Shown: positions 1-9,071, counted from the first letter of the stretch. The stretch is DNA of 64,000 bases from Bacteroides sp. (GCA_014802425.1 JAAVCH010000047.1:1-64000); one strand, 5' to 3'. Translations and numbers: made by a program. The notes: a model not told the origin generated them from the sequence alone.

Positions 1-374
1 AGGGGATGCAGGATGTCCTGGATATTGAGGGGCACGATCGCTCCGGCGGCGGCATCGGCCACCATCATGAGGTCGCGCGTGAAGATGATCTCCGTCTGGC
101 GCCCGGAGCGGTAGTTCTCGCGCATGAGGCGCTCGGCCTCGCGACGGCGGTCATCGGCCGAAATCTCGGCCGCCGGAGCCAGCGCCGCCTGCATGCGCAT
201 GCAGACGATCTGATCCTCGCGGATCAGCGCTTCGTACTCCTCGTTCTCGGCATCGTTGCGCGTGCGGTTCTCGCGCGCGCAGAGATCGGCGATCTCCTCG
301 ATGCGGGCGCAGATCTCCTGATGGCGGTCCATCTGCGCGCGCACGTTAATCTTGTTCTTGATAACCTTGGTCAT
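1..374 (-). CDS. Phage major capsid protein, HK97 family (N-terminal part, runs off the window)
   Basis: An open frame on the minus strand begins with ATG at 374 and stays open to base 1 (124 codons), so the C-terminal part lies outside. The protein starts MTKVIKNKINVRAQMDRHQE and continues as a charged, helical stretch, then a segment with DLMMVADAAAG and VPLNIQDILHP. Such a helical delta-like N-terminus before the capsid fold is usual for HK97-type major capsid proteins. The assignment rests mainly on context: it lies 23 bases downstream of a prohead protease, the standard portal-protease-capsid order. It would form the phage head shell. I cannot tell whether the full gene is intact. Confidence 0.7.
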   Translation of the reverse strand, partial: MTKVIKNKINVRAQMDRHQEICARIEEIADLCARENRTRNDAENEEYEALIREDQIVCMRMQAALAPAAEISADDRRREAERLMRENYRSGRQTEIIFTRDLMMVADAAAGAIVPLNIQDILHP

Positions 375-397
375 TATATTTTAAATTTAATGATTGA

Positions 398-1102
398 TCA
401 GAAATAAATCTTCCGGCGGGCGGCCCGGCGCATCTCAGTCATCTGCTTCCGCACCTCACGTTCCTCCTGTGCTCCTGTCAAAAGCTCATCCTCCTGTCCT
501 CCTGTCAGAAGATCCTGTCCTCCTGTCAGCAGCTCGCGGGCCGAGACCGAAGTCTCCGGATAAGCCGGGTCAGGCGTCAGAGTGAAGTCATAGATGCCCA
601 GCATCCGCTTCACACGGTAAGTGAATACCGTCCGCCCCCCTTCCTTCTCCACCGTCCGCTCCACGCAGTCCGGATCCCCGTACCACGTCGAGAAGTAGAA
701 CGAGCACCCAGTGATGTCGCCACGGCGCACCATCTCAAGGGCCTCGTCGCCATTCGGCGACTCCGGAAGCGTAAGCTCGAAGCTCACACCCCGCTCATCG
801 ACATCATAGCTCAGCGTCCCCTTTCCCTGCCGGCTCCGCCCAAGAAGGATCTGATGGTCATGATACATCGTGAACTTGATATCCGACTCATCCAGCAGCT
901 CACGGCTGACGGCCCCGCGGTCGATCACCTCGCGCACCTCTTCCGTGCCGTCATCGACAAACGGCGCCGACGGCGAATCAAACAGTATGGCATACCCGGT
1001 GATCGTGCGGCCCGGAGCCTCACCCTCCGCTACCTCGCGGAGACGTATCCCCGCGTCGGCGGTCATTATCTGGCGGCGTACTATTCTCGATTGAGTCTTC
1101 AT
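398..1102 (-). CDS. HK97-family prohead protease (peptidase U35/S78)
   Basis: A 234-residue protein of normal length for phage prohead proteases, which cleave the scaffold part of the capsid protein during head assembly. Visible family marks are GYAILFDSPS near residues 36-45, the HDH motif at 81-83 (catalytic His region), and GDITGCSF at 128-135 with the probable nucleophile Ser134. The core therefore looks intact. The C-terminus is odd: LLTGGQ-type units repeat three times (about residues 191-213), encoded by short direct repeats at about 470-530. It lies between the portal fragment and the capsid gene on the same strand. Start chosen at the first ATG; Met13 is an alternative. Confidence 0.87.
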   Translation of the reverse strand: MKTQSRIVRRQIMTADAGIRLREVAEGEAPGRTITGYAILFDSPSAPFVDDGTEEVREVIDRGAVSRELLDESDIKFTMYHDHQILLGRSRQGKGTLSYDVDERGVSFELTLPESPNGDEALEMVRRGDITGCSFYFSTWYGDPDCVERTVEKEGGRTVFTYRVKRMLGIYDFTLTPDPAYPETSVSARELLTGGQDLLTGGQEDELLTGAQEEREVRKQMTEMRRAARRKIYF

Positions 1103-1137
1103 TGTTGGTTTCCTTATTGGTTTCCGATTAATCCCGA

Positions 1138-1521
1138 TTAATCCGGTGAGTCCGGTGAGTCCGGATTATTGCCGGCTCCGGAGCTCTCCTCGATTCCCCG
1201 CAGATTGGCCGAGACGAGCGGCTTGTCGCCACCCTTGACCGGAGGAAGGTCCCCCATCAGGCGCACCTCGTTGACCGTGGCTCCCGTCTGAAGCATCTTC
1301 GCCCTGAAATCGGCCATGCCTGCAAGGTCGCAGGCATGAAGGCTCCGAGGGTCGAAACGGAACCGGCGCTTCCTCGCCAGCCGCGGCGAGACGAGCTTCC
1401 GCAGAAGCTCCGTCTCGATACCGCGCAGCATCGGAGTCAGCGTATGCGACAGAAAAGCAATGTTGGCCTGTTCGGCGGATTTGTAGTTATTGCTCGTGTC
1501 TCTCCGCAGAGGATTATCTGA
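1138..1521 (-). pseudogene. Phage portal protein, 5'-truncated C-terminal fragment
   Basis: Minus-strand reading from 1521 to the TAA at 1138 gives the C-terminal part of an HK97-family portal protein: NNYKSAEQANIAFLSHTLTP, then MLRGIETELLRKL, then GATVNEVRLMGDLPPVKGGD. Portal proteins form the dodecameric ring for DNA entry into the head and are normally around 400 residues; only about 127 codons remain. Upstream of 1522 the frame is closed by TGA at 1524-1522 and portal similarity stops. An internal ATG at 1431 could initiate a 97-residue peptide, but the family match clearly extends upstream of it. The end carries short repeats encoding DSPDSPD. The N-terminal portal and any terminase gene are missing, so this is a deletion relic. 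Confidence 0.75.
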
Positions 1522-1628
1522 TCATCGATTCGGACAATCCCGATTATCAGAATGAGGAAATTGTAAGCCGCGCGGAGATCCGGTGTATCTTCGAGGCGCG
1601 TCAGGTGCTTTCTTATCCCATAATGTGA
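1506..1628 (+). pseudogene. Unidentified plus-strand coding scrap at the prophage junction
   Basis: In the plus frame ending at TGA 1626-1628, the sequence reads AEDYLIIDSDNPDYQNEEIV, then SRAEIRCIFEARQVLSYPIM. It has the composition of a real soluble protein rather than an antisense shadow. No start codon or upstream extension is apparent: it overlaps the start of the portal fragment on the other strand at 1506-1521. I do not recognise the family. It may be the tail of a gene joined to the portal relic by deletion or recombination. Confidence is low because 40 codons could be fortuitous. Confidence 0.22.
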
Positions 1629-1675
1629 TCTGCCGCGTATCCCCGATGTGGCTCCTGACCCATTCTTGACCATGT

Positions 1676-1714
1676 GAAAAAAATAAAGCGAAGGTCATTC
1701 GCTGACTTCCGCTT
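1676..1714 (-). terminator. Candidate terminator downstream of the integrase gene
   Basis: An imperfect inverted repeat (arms 1686-1697 and 1703-1714, two mismatched positions) is followed on the minus strand by a T-rich run at 1683-1676. It begins 20 bases after the integrase stop codon. Confidence 0.5.
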
Positions 1715-1733
1715 CACTGTCATTCGCATCCCC

Positions 1734-2771
1734 TCATTCCTTTTTTCCGACCGGCAGGATCGGGGGAATCAGCATTACTGCTTCCTGCTTCTTCTTGTCC
1801 ATCATTTTGGCGTAGATCTGGGTCGTCTGAATCTCCTTATGCCCGAGGAGCTTCTGCACCGTATATATGTCCGCTCCAAGATCCAGCATCATCACGGCGA
1901 AAGTGTGCCGTCCGCTGTGGAAGGTTATGTTTTTCGTTATCCCTGCCCGGACTGCCCATCGCTTCAACTCCATGAGGTAGTAGGTGGAATAGGAGAAGTT
2001 CGGGAAGACGTGCGCGTCCGGCTCTCCTCGCTCTCCCATGAAGGCGACCGCCTGGGGGTTGATGTCGATGTACTCCTGTCCGCCTGTCTTCTTCTGCTTG
2101 AAGACTATTCGCGTGAATCCTCCCTCCTGTCGCACCTCGCTCCATTTCATCTTCTCGATGTCGCTCTTGCGGAGTCCTGTCAAGCAGAAAAAGAGGAAAG
2201 CCCGGCGTAGGATTGGGTATTTGCACTCCGCCGCTGCCATTGCCCTGACTTCCTCAAGCGTGAGGCACACTCGCTCTCGCTCCATATCCTCGGCAGGGAG
2301 GTCATTCCTTCTTAAATCTGTGACGCGTGCGGACTTATCAAGAAATTCCTTGAAGCCCTGCACAAATTTTGGAGTCAAGTCCCTGAATGTCATATTCGGC
2401 TGACAATATCTTTCGAGATAATTGAGCGTACTGTTCCAGATGCCCCAACTACCGAGGCTTCTGGCGTTTTGACGTCGCTTCTCGCACAGAGCCCTGAAAT
2501 ATTCGAGGAAATTGGTGTCCTGTTTAAATTCCCCCTCGAAACCGAATCGCCCGTTCTGCAAGTCTACGATCCTTGTCGCGCGGATTGCTTCAGCGAGACG
2601 CAGAGTCTCCTTATTCTTGTCTTTGTCTGCACGTCCTTTCTCCGGCACCAGATAGAGATTCAGGAACTCGTAGCTCCTCTTACCGTCAATGTAGATATCG
2701 AGATAAAGTGAGGTATTGCCGTTCCGCAACTGCCGCTTCCTCAATCTGATTGGATCTTTGGATTTTCCCAT
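1734..2771 (-). CDS. Tyrosine-type site-specific recombinase (integrase), possibly with an internal deletion
   Basis: Bacteroidetes-type tyrosine recombinase that would integrate or excise the adjacent phage DNA. The start is placed at MGKSKDPIRLRKR (ATG 2771); upstream in-frame ATGs at 2798 and 2840 lie at or above the candidate promoter. From this start the protein is 345 residues. The catalytic set is complete: Arg201 in TGLRKSD, Lys228, His285 and Arg288 in HSGRH, His311 in LLGHKE, Tyr320 in QIYAK. The core-binding domain looks short: after DLTPKFVQGFKEFLDKSARV only about 16 residues precede RERVCLTLEEV, where relatives as I recall them have a further helix of about 25-30 residues. Cleavage chemistry may be intact while DNA binding is impaired. 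Confidence 0.88.
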   Translation of the reverse strand: MGKSKDPIRLRKRQLRNGNTSLYLDIYIDGKRSYEFLNLYLVPEKGRADKDKNKETLRLAEAIRATRIVDLQNGRFGFEGEFKQDTNFLEYFRALCEKRRQNARSLGSWGIWNSTLNYLERYCQPNMTFRDLTPKFVQGFKEFLDKSARVTDLRRNDLPAEDMERERVCLTLEEVRAMAAAECKYPILRRAFLFFCLTGLRKSDIEKMKWSEVRQEGGFTRIVFKQKKTGGQEYIDINPQAVAFMGERGEPDAHVFPNFSYSTYYLMELKRWAVRAGITKNITFHSGRHTFAVMMLDLGADIYTVQKLLGHKEIQTTQIYAKMMDKKKQEAVMLIPPILPVGKKE

Positions 2772-3205
2772 ATTCACGCTCTTGCATTTGCTACTCATAT
2801 TCTTTTGAGTAACAAAGTAACAACAAAAACGGGAAATCAAAAGAAATAAAAAGAAATCTCAATAAATCACCTTCCTGTTATCCTCCAATATTTCACCTCA
2901 TTAAATTCTATTCATTCTCCCTACAATACTCTGTATTTCCCGACTCTTTTTCTACTTCACTTTCGAATTACAAAATTAATACATTTTCGCGAGTCGGCAA
3001 AGAGGAGGGTGGCGGCATGGAAAATAATAGTGGCCGGTAGGAATACGGTTGGCCTATAAAGCCGATAAAATGGCTGAAACGAGCTGACGGGATGTGATGG
3101 ACATGGGATTGCAGGCTCATAATCGAGGACCGGGTCAGCACGGGATGGCTTTTGAACAATTTGAGGGTCAAAGCGTATAGAGTATAGTAACTAATGTGAA
3201 CAGAT
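2772..3205. other. AT-rich non-coding interval at the prophage-chromosome boundary
   Basis: 434 bases without a convincing gene. It holds the candidate integrase promoter (2813-2842), a low-GC stretch to about 2990, then unremarkable sequence leading to the lipoprotein gene. The phage attachment site probably lies here, but its partner is outside the window and no tRNA or direct repeat marks it. Confidence 0.5.
2813..2842 (-). promoter_or_regulatory. Candidate Bacteroidetes-type promoter for the integrase
   Basis: On the minus strand a TTTTG at 2842-2838 is followed after 17 bases by TTACTTTG at 2820-2813, one mismatch from TAnnTTTG. The spacing is slightly short. A start site a few bases downstream would give a leader of about 35 nt to the ATG at 2771. 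Confidence 0.4.
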
Positions 3206-4471
3206 GTGAAAAAATCGGTATTTATTATAGCGCTGACAGCTCTGGCGTTGGGGGGATGCAAGGATGACGCGTCCGACTGTCTGGCGTGTCTTCCTGATAT
3301 AAAAGGAAAGGAGTACTCAAGCTCGGCTCTTGAGGTATATTACATGGGTGAGCTTATGCCGGCTAAACAGGCGGTAGTGAGCATCGACAAGGATGAGGCC
3401 GAGGCCACGATGACGTTCAGCTCCGTTCTTGACCTCAGTTCGATTCCGGGGGCCGGACTTAGCGGCAGCCTGCAGGGACCCGGAATCACTCCTGGCCAGC
3501 GGACCATTACGTTGACTTCGCCTGTCAAGGCATCCGGAGGGGCTTATGTGTTTTCCGGTGCCGGCTCCACTGAGACTCTGACTTTCAACTACGAGGGGAG
3601 AATCGAGGAAGGAAAAATGACCGTCTATCTGACAGACTGTCTGCTCCGCAATCAGACGGCTGCGGGCGTCTATGCGCCGGCGCCCATCAGAAAGGAGGGG
3701 CTGGAGTATGTATCGCTTCCCCTGCATCTTGTGTGGGAGCTTGATCCGGCTGCCGGGATAGAGCTGCCTCTTTCGGATGTGCTGAAGCTTGTGGCTACGG
3801 CTCCGGTGATACCGGTGTACGGGGGGACCGCATACATGTCGTTCGCGCAGGGACTGGAAAGTGTGGTGAAGACCATTGCCTTTAATCCTACGGGGAATGT
3901 GCCGGTGATGTATGTGTCCACACTCGGCGGCGCGGCGCATCTCGCCACCACATCGGGCAATATGCTGCAGTATGCTCCCGCTCCCGGCGGCGTGACCCTA
4001 TATGTCAATCCAATGAGTGTGTTCGGTGAATTCCTCCTGGTCACTTCCGACAATAAGAATGACGACAAGTTTGATTTCAAAGCCATGCTCGGCAGGGCTG
4101 ATGAAGGGGGTGCAGACAGTTCGCAGGAGTCCGCCGACATGACGATGGCGTTGCTGAGCGTGTTGATAAAGACTCTGGCGCCCCAGATCGCCGATGGTGT
4201 ACCTCTGGCGGTGACGCCCACAGAGTCCGGAATCGATGCTTATCTCGACACAAAGACCAGCGTGACATTCCTTGCCAACCTACTGGAAAATGCGTTGCAG
4301 AATCCTACCGTCATGGTGGAGCTCATGAAGTATATCGGGAGCGCACAGCTGCCGGAGGGTGTGACTGCGGCCGATATTCAGGAAGTCATCGTCAATGTGG
4401 GAGAGTATCTGCAGAAGACCACACGACTTGAAGTAGGATTATCCCTGGTAAAGTATCAGCAGGCACAGTAG
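3206..4471 (+). CDS. Surface/periplasmic lipoprotein of unknown function (DUF4925/DUF4840-like)
   Basis: 421-residue protein beginning at a GTG codon (the ATG two bases earlier is followed at once by TGA). The N-terminus is a lipoprotein signal, MKKSVFIIALTALALGGC, with Cys18 as the likely lipidated residue. The mature part is beta-rich, with a YYMGELMP...AVVSIDKDEAEATMTF segment and a FNYEGRIEEGKMTVYL segment that recall small Bacteroidales lipoprotein families such as DUF4925; this match is from memory and weak. A helical C-terminal part (about residues 305-400) follows. The gene stands alone between the prophage edge and a bidirectional hairpin. Function unknown. Confidence 0.75.
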   Translation: MKKSVFIIALTALALGGCKDDASDCLACLPDIKGKEYSSSALEVYYMGELMPAKQAVVSIDKDEAEATMTFSSVLDLSSIPGAGLSGSLQGPGITPGQRTITLTSPVKASGGAYVFSGAGSTETLTFNYEGRIEEGKMTVYLTDCLLRNQTAAGVYAPAPIRKEGLEYVSLPLHLVWELDPAAGIELPLSDVLKLVATAPVIPVYGGTAYMSFAQGLESVVKTIAFNPTGNVPVMYVSTLGGAAHLATTSGNMLQYAPAPGGVTLYVNPMSVFGEFLLVTSDNKNDDKFDFKAMLGRADEGGADSSQESADMTMALLSVLIKTLAPQIADGVPLAVTPTESGIDAYLDTKTSVTFLANLLENALQNPTVMVELMKYIGSAQLPEGVTAADIQEVIVNVGEYLQKTTRLEVGLSLVKYQQAQ

Positions 4472-4581
4472 AGTCGATTAATGAATTAAGTCCGGGACAT
4501 CCTGTGGAAGACCGTATGGAGGTTTCCCCGTAAAGGCGGGCGCCGGAGTTTCCACATATAGAAAGCTACCCACAGTATAAG

Positions 4582-4622
4582 AAGCCCGTCCCCTGTGTGA
4601 TTTCCACACAGGGGACGGGCTT
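4582..4622. terminator. Bidirectional terminator between convergent genes
   Basis: Perfect 18-bp inverted repeat (4582-4599 and 4605-4622, 5-base loop) rich in G and C, between the ends of the plus-strand lipoprotein gene and the minus-strand CapA gene. The T tract is short on either side, so it may stop transcription both ways. Confidence 0.7.
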
Positions 4623-4646
4623 TCTGTATCATTCGGACAGTACCGA

Positions 4647-5735
4647 TTATTTTGCCGGGACGTCTACATTATGACTGTCGAAAATGCGTCTCGCCGAGGA
4701 TTCGAACATCTGCCAGTGTCTGAGTTCGCCTGACGGAATGAGTGAGGCTTTCGAAGATGGGTAGACGCAGAAATTGGAGCCTCTGCCAGTGGGTTTGGCA
4801 CTGTAAAGCAGGTCATAGCAGGCGTTGCGTATACGTGGCGTGCCGTCATCGTCGCGCTCTATGCGTACCTCCACCAAGGCGCCTCCCCGGGTGTCGGTGG
4901 TCTTCATGTTGGAAATGAAATTACCGAGAGAGTAGACAATCAGCACATCCTTGCCGGTAGTGGGGTTGTGGCGTATCTGCATAGGCTGAATCACATGGGG
5001 ATGCCCTCCGATGATCATGTCCACACCCTGATCCACAAGGAAGTCGGCAAGCTCACGCTGCGAGGCATTCTCGCGAAGCACGTACTCAATGCCCCAGTGT
5101 ACGGTGACGCATATGACCTCGGCGCCGGCCTCGCGGGTTTTCCGTATTTCCTCGGCCATCTTCGGGCGGTCGATCATCGCCACTTCCATCCCTTCGCGTG
5201 GGGATATTCCGTTGGTACCGTAAGTATAGTTGAGAAAACCGAACCTGATTCCCTTGATATCCTTCACGAAAGGCACGAGTGAATCACGCTGTGCCGCGTC
5301 GCGGTAGGTGCCGATGTGGTCCACTCCGAGCCGGTCAAGGGCTGTCAGAGTCCGGCGGGCCGCTTTGTCGCCGGAGTCAAGGCAATGGTTGTTGGATGTG
5401 AGGAACATATCGAATCCGGCGTCGCGCAGGGCCTCTGCATATGAGTCGGGAGCCGAGAAGCAGGGATAGCCGCTATACCGTGGGCCTCCGCCGAGAGGCA
5501 CCTCCAGATTGCATACGGCGTAATCGGCCTTGATGATGTCAGGAGCGATATGGGTGAAGCATCCGGAATAGTCATAACGCCTGCCTCCTCCTTCTGAAAG
5601 GGCCTGGTCGAGCTGGGCCTGATGCTGCATGGCGTCCCCTACAAAGAGCATATCGACTCCGGGGCGCCGGCCAACGGAGTCGATACTCAGGATAAAGTTA
5701 AGAAGAGAGAATAGAAGTATGCCGAGGGTCGTCAT
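4647..5735 (-). CDS. CapA family protein (metallophosphatase fold)
   Basis: 362-residue member of the CapA/PGA_cap group, related to the poly-gamma-glutamate capsule protein CapA, with a calcineurin-like metallophosphatase fold. Motifs in order: [13 protein letters not shown] near the N-terminus, [38 protein letters not shown] and YSLGNFIS; these carry the Asp, Asn and His ligands of the family. The N-terminus [20 protein letters not shown] is a signal peptide or membrane anchor, so it should act outside the inner membrane. The start at 5735 overlaps the folD stop (ATGA), implying translational coupling. No capB or capC is nearby, so a polyglutamate capsule role is not supported; the substrate is unknown. 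Confidence 0.85.
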   Translation of the reverse strand: MTTLGILLFSLLNFILSIDSVGRRPGVDMLFVGDAMQHQAQLDQALSEGGGRRYDYSGCFTHIAPDIIKADYAVCNLEVPLGGGPRYSGYPCFSAPDSYAEALRDAGFDMFLTSNNHCLDSGDKAARRTLTALDRLGVDHIGTYRDAAQRDSLVPFVKDIKGIRFGFLNYTYGTNGISPREGMEVAMIDRPKMAEEIRKTREAGAEVICVTVHWGIEYVLRENASQRELADFLVDQGVDMIIGGHPHVIQPMQIRHNPTTGKDVLIVYSLGNFISNMKTTDTRGGALVEVRIERDDDGTPRIRNACYDLLYSAKPTGRGSNFCVYPSSKASLIPSGELRHWQMFESSARRIFDSHNVDVPAK

Positions 5736-6613
5736 TTCGGGAGTTGCCCTTTGCGGGCTGCAAGAGTGTTGAGCATGAGCATACAGTTGGTGACAGGCCC
5801 TACGCCTCCGGGTACGGGAGTGATCCACGAGCAGATCTCGCTTACATTGTCGAAGTCGACGTCACCGCGCAGGCGGGTCCCGCTCTTGGCTGTGGGGTCC
5901 GGCACACGTGTGGTGCCGACGTCGATTACCACGGCACCTTCACGCACCATATCCTTAGTGACGAAGCCGGGTGAACCCAGGGCGGCGACTATTATGTCGG
6001 CCTCACGGCATTTTTCCTTTATGTCAGGTGTGGAGGAATGGCATACCGTCACCGTGCAGTCGCCGGGATAAGTCTTCTGCATAAGCATCGTGGCGGCTGG
6101 TTTGCCCACTATGTTGCTTCGGCCGAGCACCACGGCATGCTTCCCTTTCGTCGGAATGCCGTAGCGCTTAAGAAGCTCCATCACAGCCGAGGGTGTGGCG
6201 GGGCGGAATGCCGGGAGACCTATCGCCATACGGCCGACATTGACGGGATGGAATCCGTCCACATCCTTATGCCAGTCGATGGCTTCAGTCACCTTCTGGG
6301 AGTCGATGTGGCGGGGAAGGGGGAGCTGTATGATTATGCCGTCGACCTCGGAATCGTTGTTTAGGCGCGAAATGCAGTCGAGAAGCTCCTCTTCGGTGAC
6401 ATCCTCTTCGAAGGGGATGTTGGTGGATTTGAAGCCCACGGCGTTGCAGTTGCGTTCCTTGTTGGCTACATAGGCTTCGGAGCCGCCGTCGTGACCTACG
6501 ATGACGGCCACGAGGTGAGGGGGCCGTTCGCCACGGTCGGTCATTTCCTTTACTTCGGCGGCAATTTCCTCCTTGAGGCGCGCCGCGGTTGCTTTTCCGT
6601 CGATGATCTGCAT
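5732..6613 (-). CDS. folD: Bifunctional methylenetetrahydrofolate dehydrogenase/methenyltetrahydrofolate cyclohydrolase
   Basis: 293 residues, the usual FolD length. It interconverts 5,10-methylene-, 5,10-methenyl- and 10-formyl-tetrahydrofolate in the cytosol, using NAD(P). Family signatures are [14 protein letters not shown] (with the catalytic Lys of YxxxK), [10 protein letters not shown], the nucleotide-binding [15 protein letters not shown] region, and [13 protein letters not shown] near the C-terminus. It sits in a minus-strand run after glgA and the DUF4270 gene and before capA, and overlaps capA by four bases. It should work with the glycine cleavage operon at 55497-61373, which generates methylene-THF. 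Confidence 0.97.
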   Translation of the reverse strand: MQIIDGKATAARLKEEIAAEVKEMTDRGERPPHLVAVIVGHDGGSEAYVANKERNCNAVGFKSTNIPFEEDVTEEELLDCISRLNNDSEVDGIIIQLPLPRHIDSQKVTEAIDWHKDVDGFHPVNVGRMAIGLPAFRPATPSAVMELLKRYGIPTKGKHAVVLGRSNIVGKPAATMLMQKTYPGDCTVTVCHSSTPDIKEKCREADIIVAALGSPGFVTKDMVREGAVVIDVGTTRVPDPTAKSGTRLRGDVDFDNVSEICSWITPVPGGVGPVTNCMLMLNTLAARKGQLPK

Positions 6614-6675
6614 GGTCAGGATGTTGAGGGTATGTGCTATGGGGTATCTGGGTTGGAAGGAGGAGAGGGATGGAT

Positions 6676-8097
6676 TTACTTGATCAACTGTTGCGTGAAC
6701 GTGAAGACCACGCCCGCATGATCGGTGTCGATTATGGCTACGGCAGGCTTTTCGAGATAGGGGGTGCAGGCGGTGACGTAGGTGGTCGTGGTGCCGTAAT
6801 AGCTTGAGGTGTTGCTCTCGGTTTCGAAAGTCACCGGCACAAGCGTGAAATCGGTAGCCTCGGGGCCATTGTCGGGATAATTGTCTTTCAGGTCCACGAT
6901 ATACTGGCGCATCGAGGTGAATTCATACCGGCCGCGAGAAGCGGAATATGTACCGCGGAAGGATGTCCTGTTGTCGGGCACCTTCCCTTGGGCAAAGAAG
7001 TCCTCAAGGTCGGAAGTGCGCACCATCAGCACCTCCGCGGGGGGGAGCAGTCCGTAGTCATTGGTGATGCTCTCCACGGGGAGGGTGAATGTGAGGTTGT
7101 TGATTACGGAGAGGTTGTGGTCAGACGCCCAGTACTGTTCCAGCAGTTCGGCGGCGGGGAATGTGAATCTCAGTCTGTAGCCGAGAGGCGCGGAGAGAAG
7201 TTTCTTGCCGGAGGCCACAAGCGCGTTAAGCTGTGCGGCGGCTTCGAAATCCAGAATGGAGGAGGAAATGACCTCCGGAGCCGAGCGGAAAAGGCATACT
7301 GAATCCTTCATTGTGACCCGGCGTGTCACCACCTCATTGTTCTCCACTACGTTGCGTGTGGCGTAATAATGGTAATATGTATAAAGCTTGGTGGCTGAGA
7401 TGTTGGCCATTGCGCCCTTGCCGAAAGTCTGTCTGACATAAAGGCCGGGGAAAGCCTGATTGAATGAAGCAGGCCAGTCGAAAACTTCAGACCCGGCGCG
7501 GTAGGCGTTGAAAGCGTCCACCGCCCAGCGTTTGGGAAGGGGAAAGGACACCTGAAGGGTAGTGGTGTTCCTGAAGGCGGAGTCCGAGAGGGCGAGGCCG
7601 GAAAGGGTGTAGTTGCGTGTGGCCACTACATCCGAGGGGTCATAGTAACCGGATGGGTCGAAATCGCTCTGGATGCCTGAGGGGAGCTGGCGGATGAGCC
7701 GGTAGACGTTCAGTTGCTGCGGTGCGAGCGAATCGCCTATGATCAGGTCACGCGGGATGTCGAGAAACATCTTCATTGAATCCACCCTCTCCACCCCGAT
7801 GGAATCGGGCACCGACATCCTGGATGCCGAAAGAAGCTGGCATACATAAGAGGCCGACATACGTCCATAGACCGGAATGTTGAACTGTCCGAGGAGATTG
7901 GTGGTGGACCGAGCGTCCATTTTATCGATTTTCACAGACTCAGCTGCGACCTTCATGGTGAGGGAGTCGACATTGATGTTGACTTCGCCGTTGAAGATGG
8001 AGCTTCCGATCGGGCTGACGTCATTCTGGCAGCCGGTGAGAAGGATGGCGGTCAAGGCGGCCATAGAGCCGGCTCCCGCGAAGAACTGATGCTTCAT
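6676..8097 (-). CDS. DUF4270 lipoprotein
   Basis: 473-residue secreted lipoprotein; the signal [20 protein letters not shown] ends at TGC with Cys23 as the lipid site. The mature protein shows the usual DUF4270 start ([20 protein letters not shown]) and is beta-rich throughout. DUF4270 proteins are confined to Bacteroidetes, have no firm function, and are often encoded next to the short glycogen/starch synthase, as here (start 13 bases after the glgA stop). Likely located in the outer membrane or periplasm. Co-transcribed with glgA, and probably with folD, 62 bases downstream. Confidence 0.85.
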   Translation of the reverse strand: MKHQFFAGAGSMAALTAILLTGCQNDVSPIGSSIFNGEVNINVDSLTMKVAAESVKIDKMDARSTTNLLGQFNIPVYGRMSASYVCQLLSASRMSVPDSIGVERVDSMKMFLDIPRDLIIGDSLAPQQLNVYRLIRQLPSGIQSDFDPSGYYDPSDVVATRNYTLSGLALSDSAFRNTTTLQVSFPLPKRWAVDAFNAYRAGSEVFDWPASFNQAFPGLYVRQTFGKGAMANISATKLYTYYHYYATRNVVENNEVVTRRVTMKDSVCLFRSAPEVISSSILDFEAAAQLNALVASGKKLLSAPLGYRLRFTFPAAELLEQYWASDHNLSVINNLTFTLPVESITNDYGLLPPAEVLMVRTSDLEDFFAQGKVPDNRTSFRGTYSASRGRYEFTSMRQYIVDLKDNYPDNGPEATDFTLVPVTFETESNTSSYYGTTTTYVTACTPYLEKPAVAIIDTDHAGVVFTFTQQLIK

Positions 8098-8110
8098 GAT
8101 GGAGGCGTGA

Positions 8111-8932
8111 TCAGAGGGTTTCGTAGAAGGTGGGGAATGCTGCGGTGCCTTCCTCGGATATTTTGTCGCGGGTCATGTATGGAATCCCGAGGCTTTCCAC
8201 GTATTCCAGCAGCTGGGGATCAGGTGTTTCGGTGAGGAACACCACTCCGTCGGCGTTGTCGATGGCAATACGGTGAAGGTCGTTGACATCCATGGCTACG
8301 GCTTCCCCTTTTTCGTATTTATCCACGAGTTCGGGGCTGACGCCGTCCTCCCTGAGCTTACGTATGATCTGAGGGTCGATGGATGCCATTTCTTCATTGT
8401 GAGGCTCCACGCAGTAGACGATCTTGATGGGTGAGGCGCCTTCTTCCGGTTCGTACATATGGCGCATGTAGAGCGGAGTGAGGGCCGACATCCATCCGGA
8501 GCACTGCACGATGGCCGGGTCCCACTGCAGTTTCTTGACAGTCTCCATTGTGCCGCGGGCGAAGTAAAGCGCGCGTTCGTCATTATCAGGGCGATTTGAA
8601 CCGAAAGCGTCGATGTCGGAATCCTCTTTCTGAAAATAGTCGTCGTTGTCGATGAAGTATACCTGGATTCTTACCGGCGACATGCTCGCCACCTTGAGAA
8701 TCAGGGGGTGGTCATTGTCGTCGATTTCGATGTTGAGTCCGCTTAGACGAATTACTTCGTGCAGCTGATTGCGGCGTTCGTTGACATTACCGAATTTGGG
8801 CATGAATGTCCTGACCTCGAACTTCTTTCCGTGAAGGGCCTGAGGAAGGTCCTTGCCAAGCTTGGAAATGTTGTTGGAGGGGAGATAAGGAGAGATTTCC
8901 TGAGAGACGAAAAGGATTTTGGTAGCTGCCAT
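8111..8932 (-). CDS. Short glycogen/starch synthase-like protein (GT5 N-terminal domain)
   Basis: 273 residues starting MAATKILFVSQEISPYLPS. It matches the N-terminal Rossmann half of GT5 glycogen synthases: the K-I-L-F-V-S start, KLGKDLPQAL, and YFARGTMETVKKLQWDPAIV with the following CSGWMSAL segment, corresponding to the HxHDW region. The usual N-terminal K-x-G-G-L becomes N-I-S-K-L-G, and the C-terminal nucleotide-binding half present in 450-500-residue synthases is absent. Short versions of this kind are common in Bacteroidales, so this is likely a family feature rather than a local truncation. Whether it has synthase activity is unclear; a partner or regulatory role is possible. It heads the glgA-DUF4270-folD-capA run. 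Confidence 0.8.
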   Translation of the reverse strand: MAATKILFVSQEISPYLPSNNISKLGKDLPQALHGKKFEVRTFMPKFGNVNERRNQLHEVIRLSGLNIEIDDNDHPLILKVASMSPVRIQVYFIDNDDYFQKEDSDIDAFGSNRPDNDERALYFARGTMETVKKLQWDPAIVQCSGWMSALTPLYMRHMYEPEEGASPIKIVYCVEPHNEEMASIDPQIIRKLREDGVSPELVDKYEKGEAVAMDVNDLHRIAIDNADGVVFLTETPDPQLLEYVESLGIPYMTRDKISEEGTAAFPTFYETL

Positions 8933-9071
8933 TACAAAAACTGTTTTAGTATGTAGGAGGCGACGCCCGTCGACGGCGTTGCATCTTTTGATTTTCCGTC
9001 ATGCGGGCCTCCTGTCTGGCGATGCCCGGCCGGACCGGGTGGCAAGAGGGTGCAGGATAGATAATCAAGTG

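Noticed and set aside
470-530. CRISPR-like short repeats
   Set aside because: The repeats are coding, without unique spacers, and end inside the protease gene.
1138-1165. Tandem GGTGAGTCC units as a regulatory repeat
   Set aside because: They encode the DSPDSPD end of the portal fragment and are too few to mean more.
2772-3205. tRNA-type attachment site next to the integrase
   Set aside because: No tRNA-like sequence or TTC-loop signature was found, and no direct repeat can be matched within the window.
4647-5735. Capsule (poly-gamma-glutamate) biosynthesis locus
   Set aside because: Only a CapA-like protein is present; capB, capC and capE are absent, and the gene is coupled to folD.
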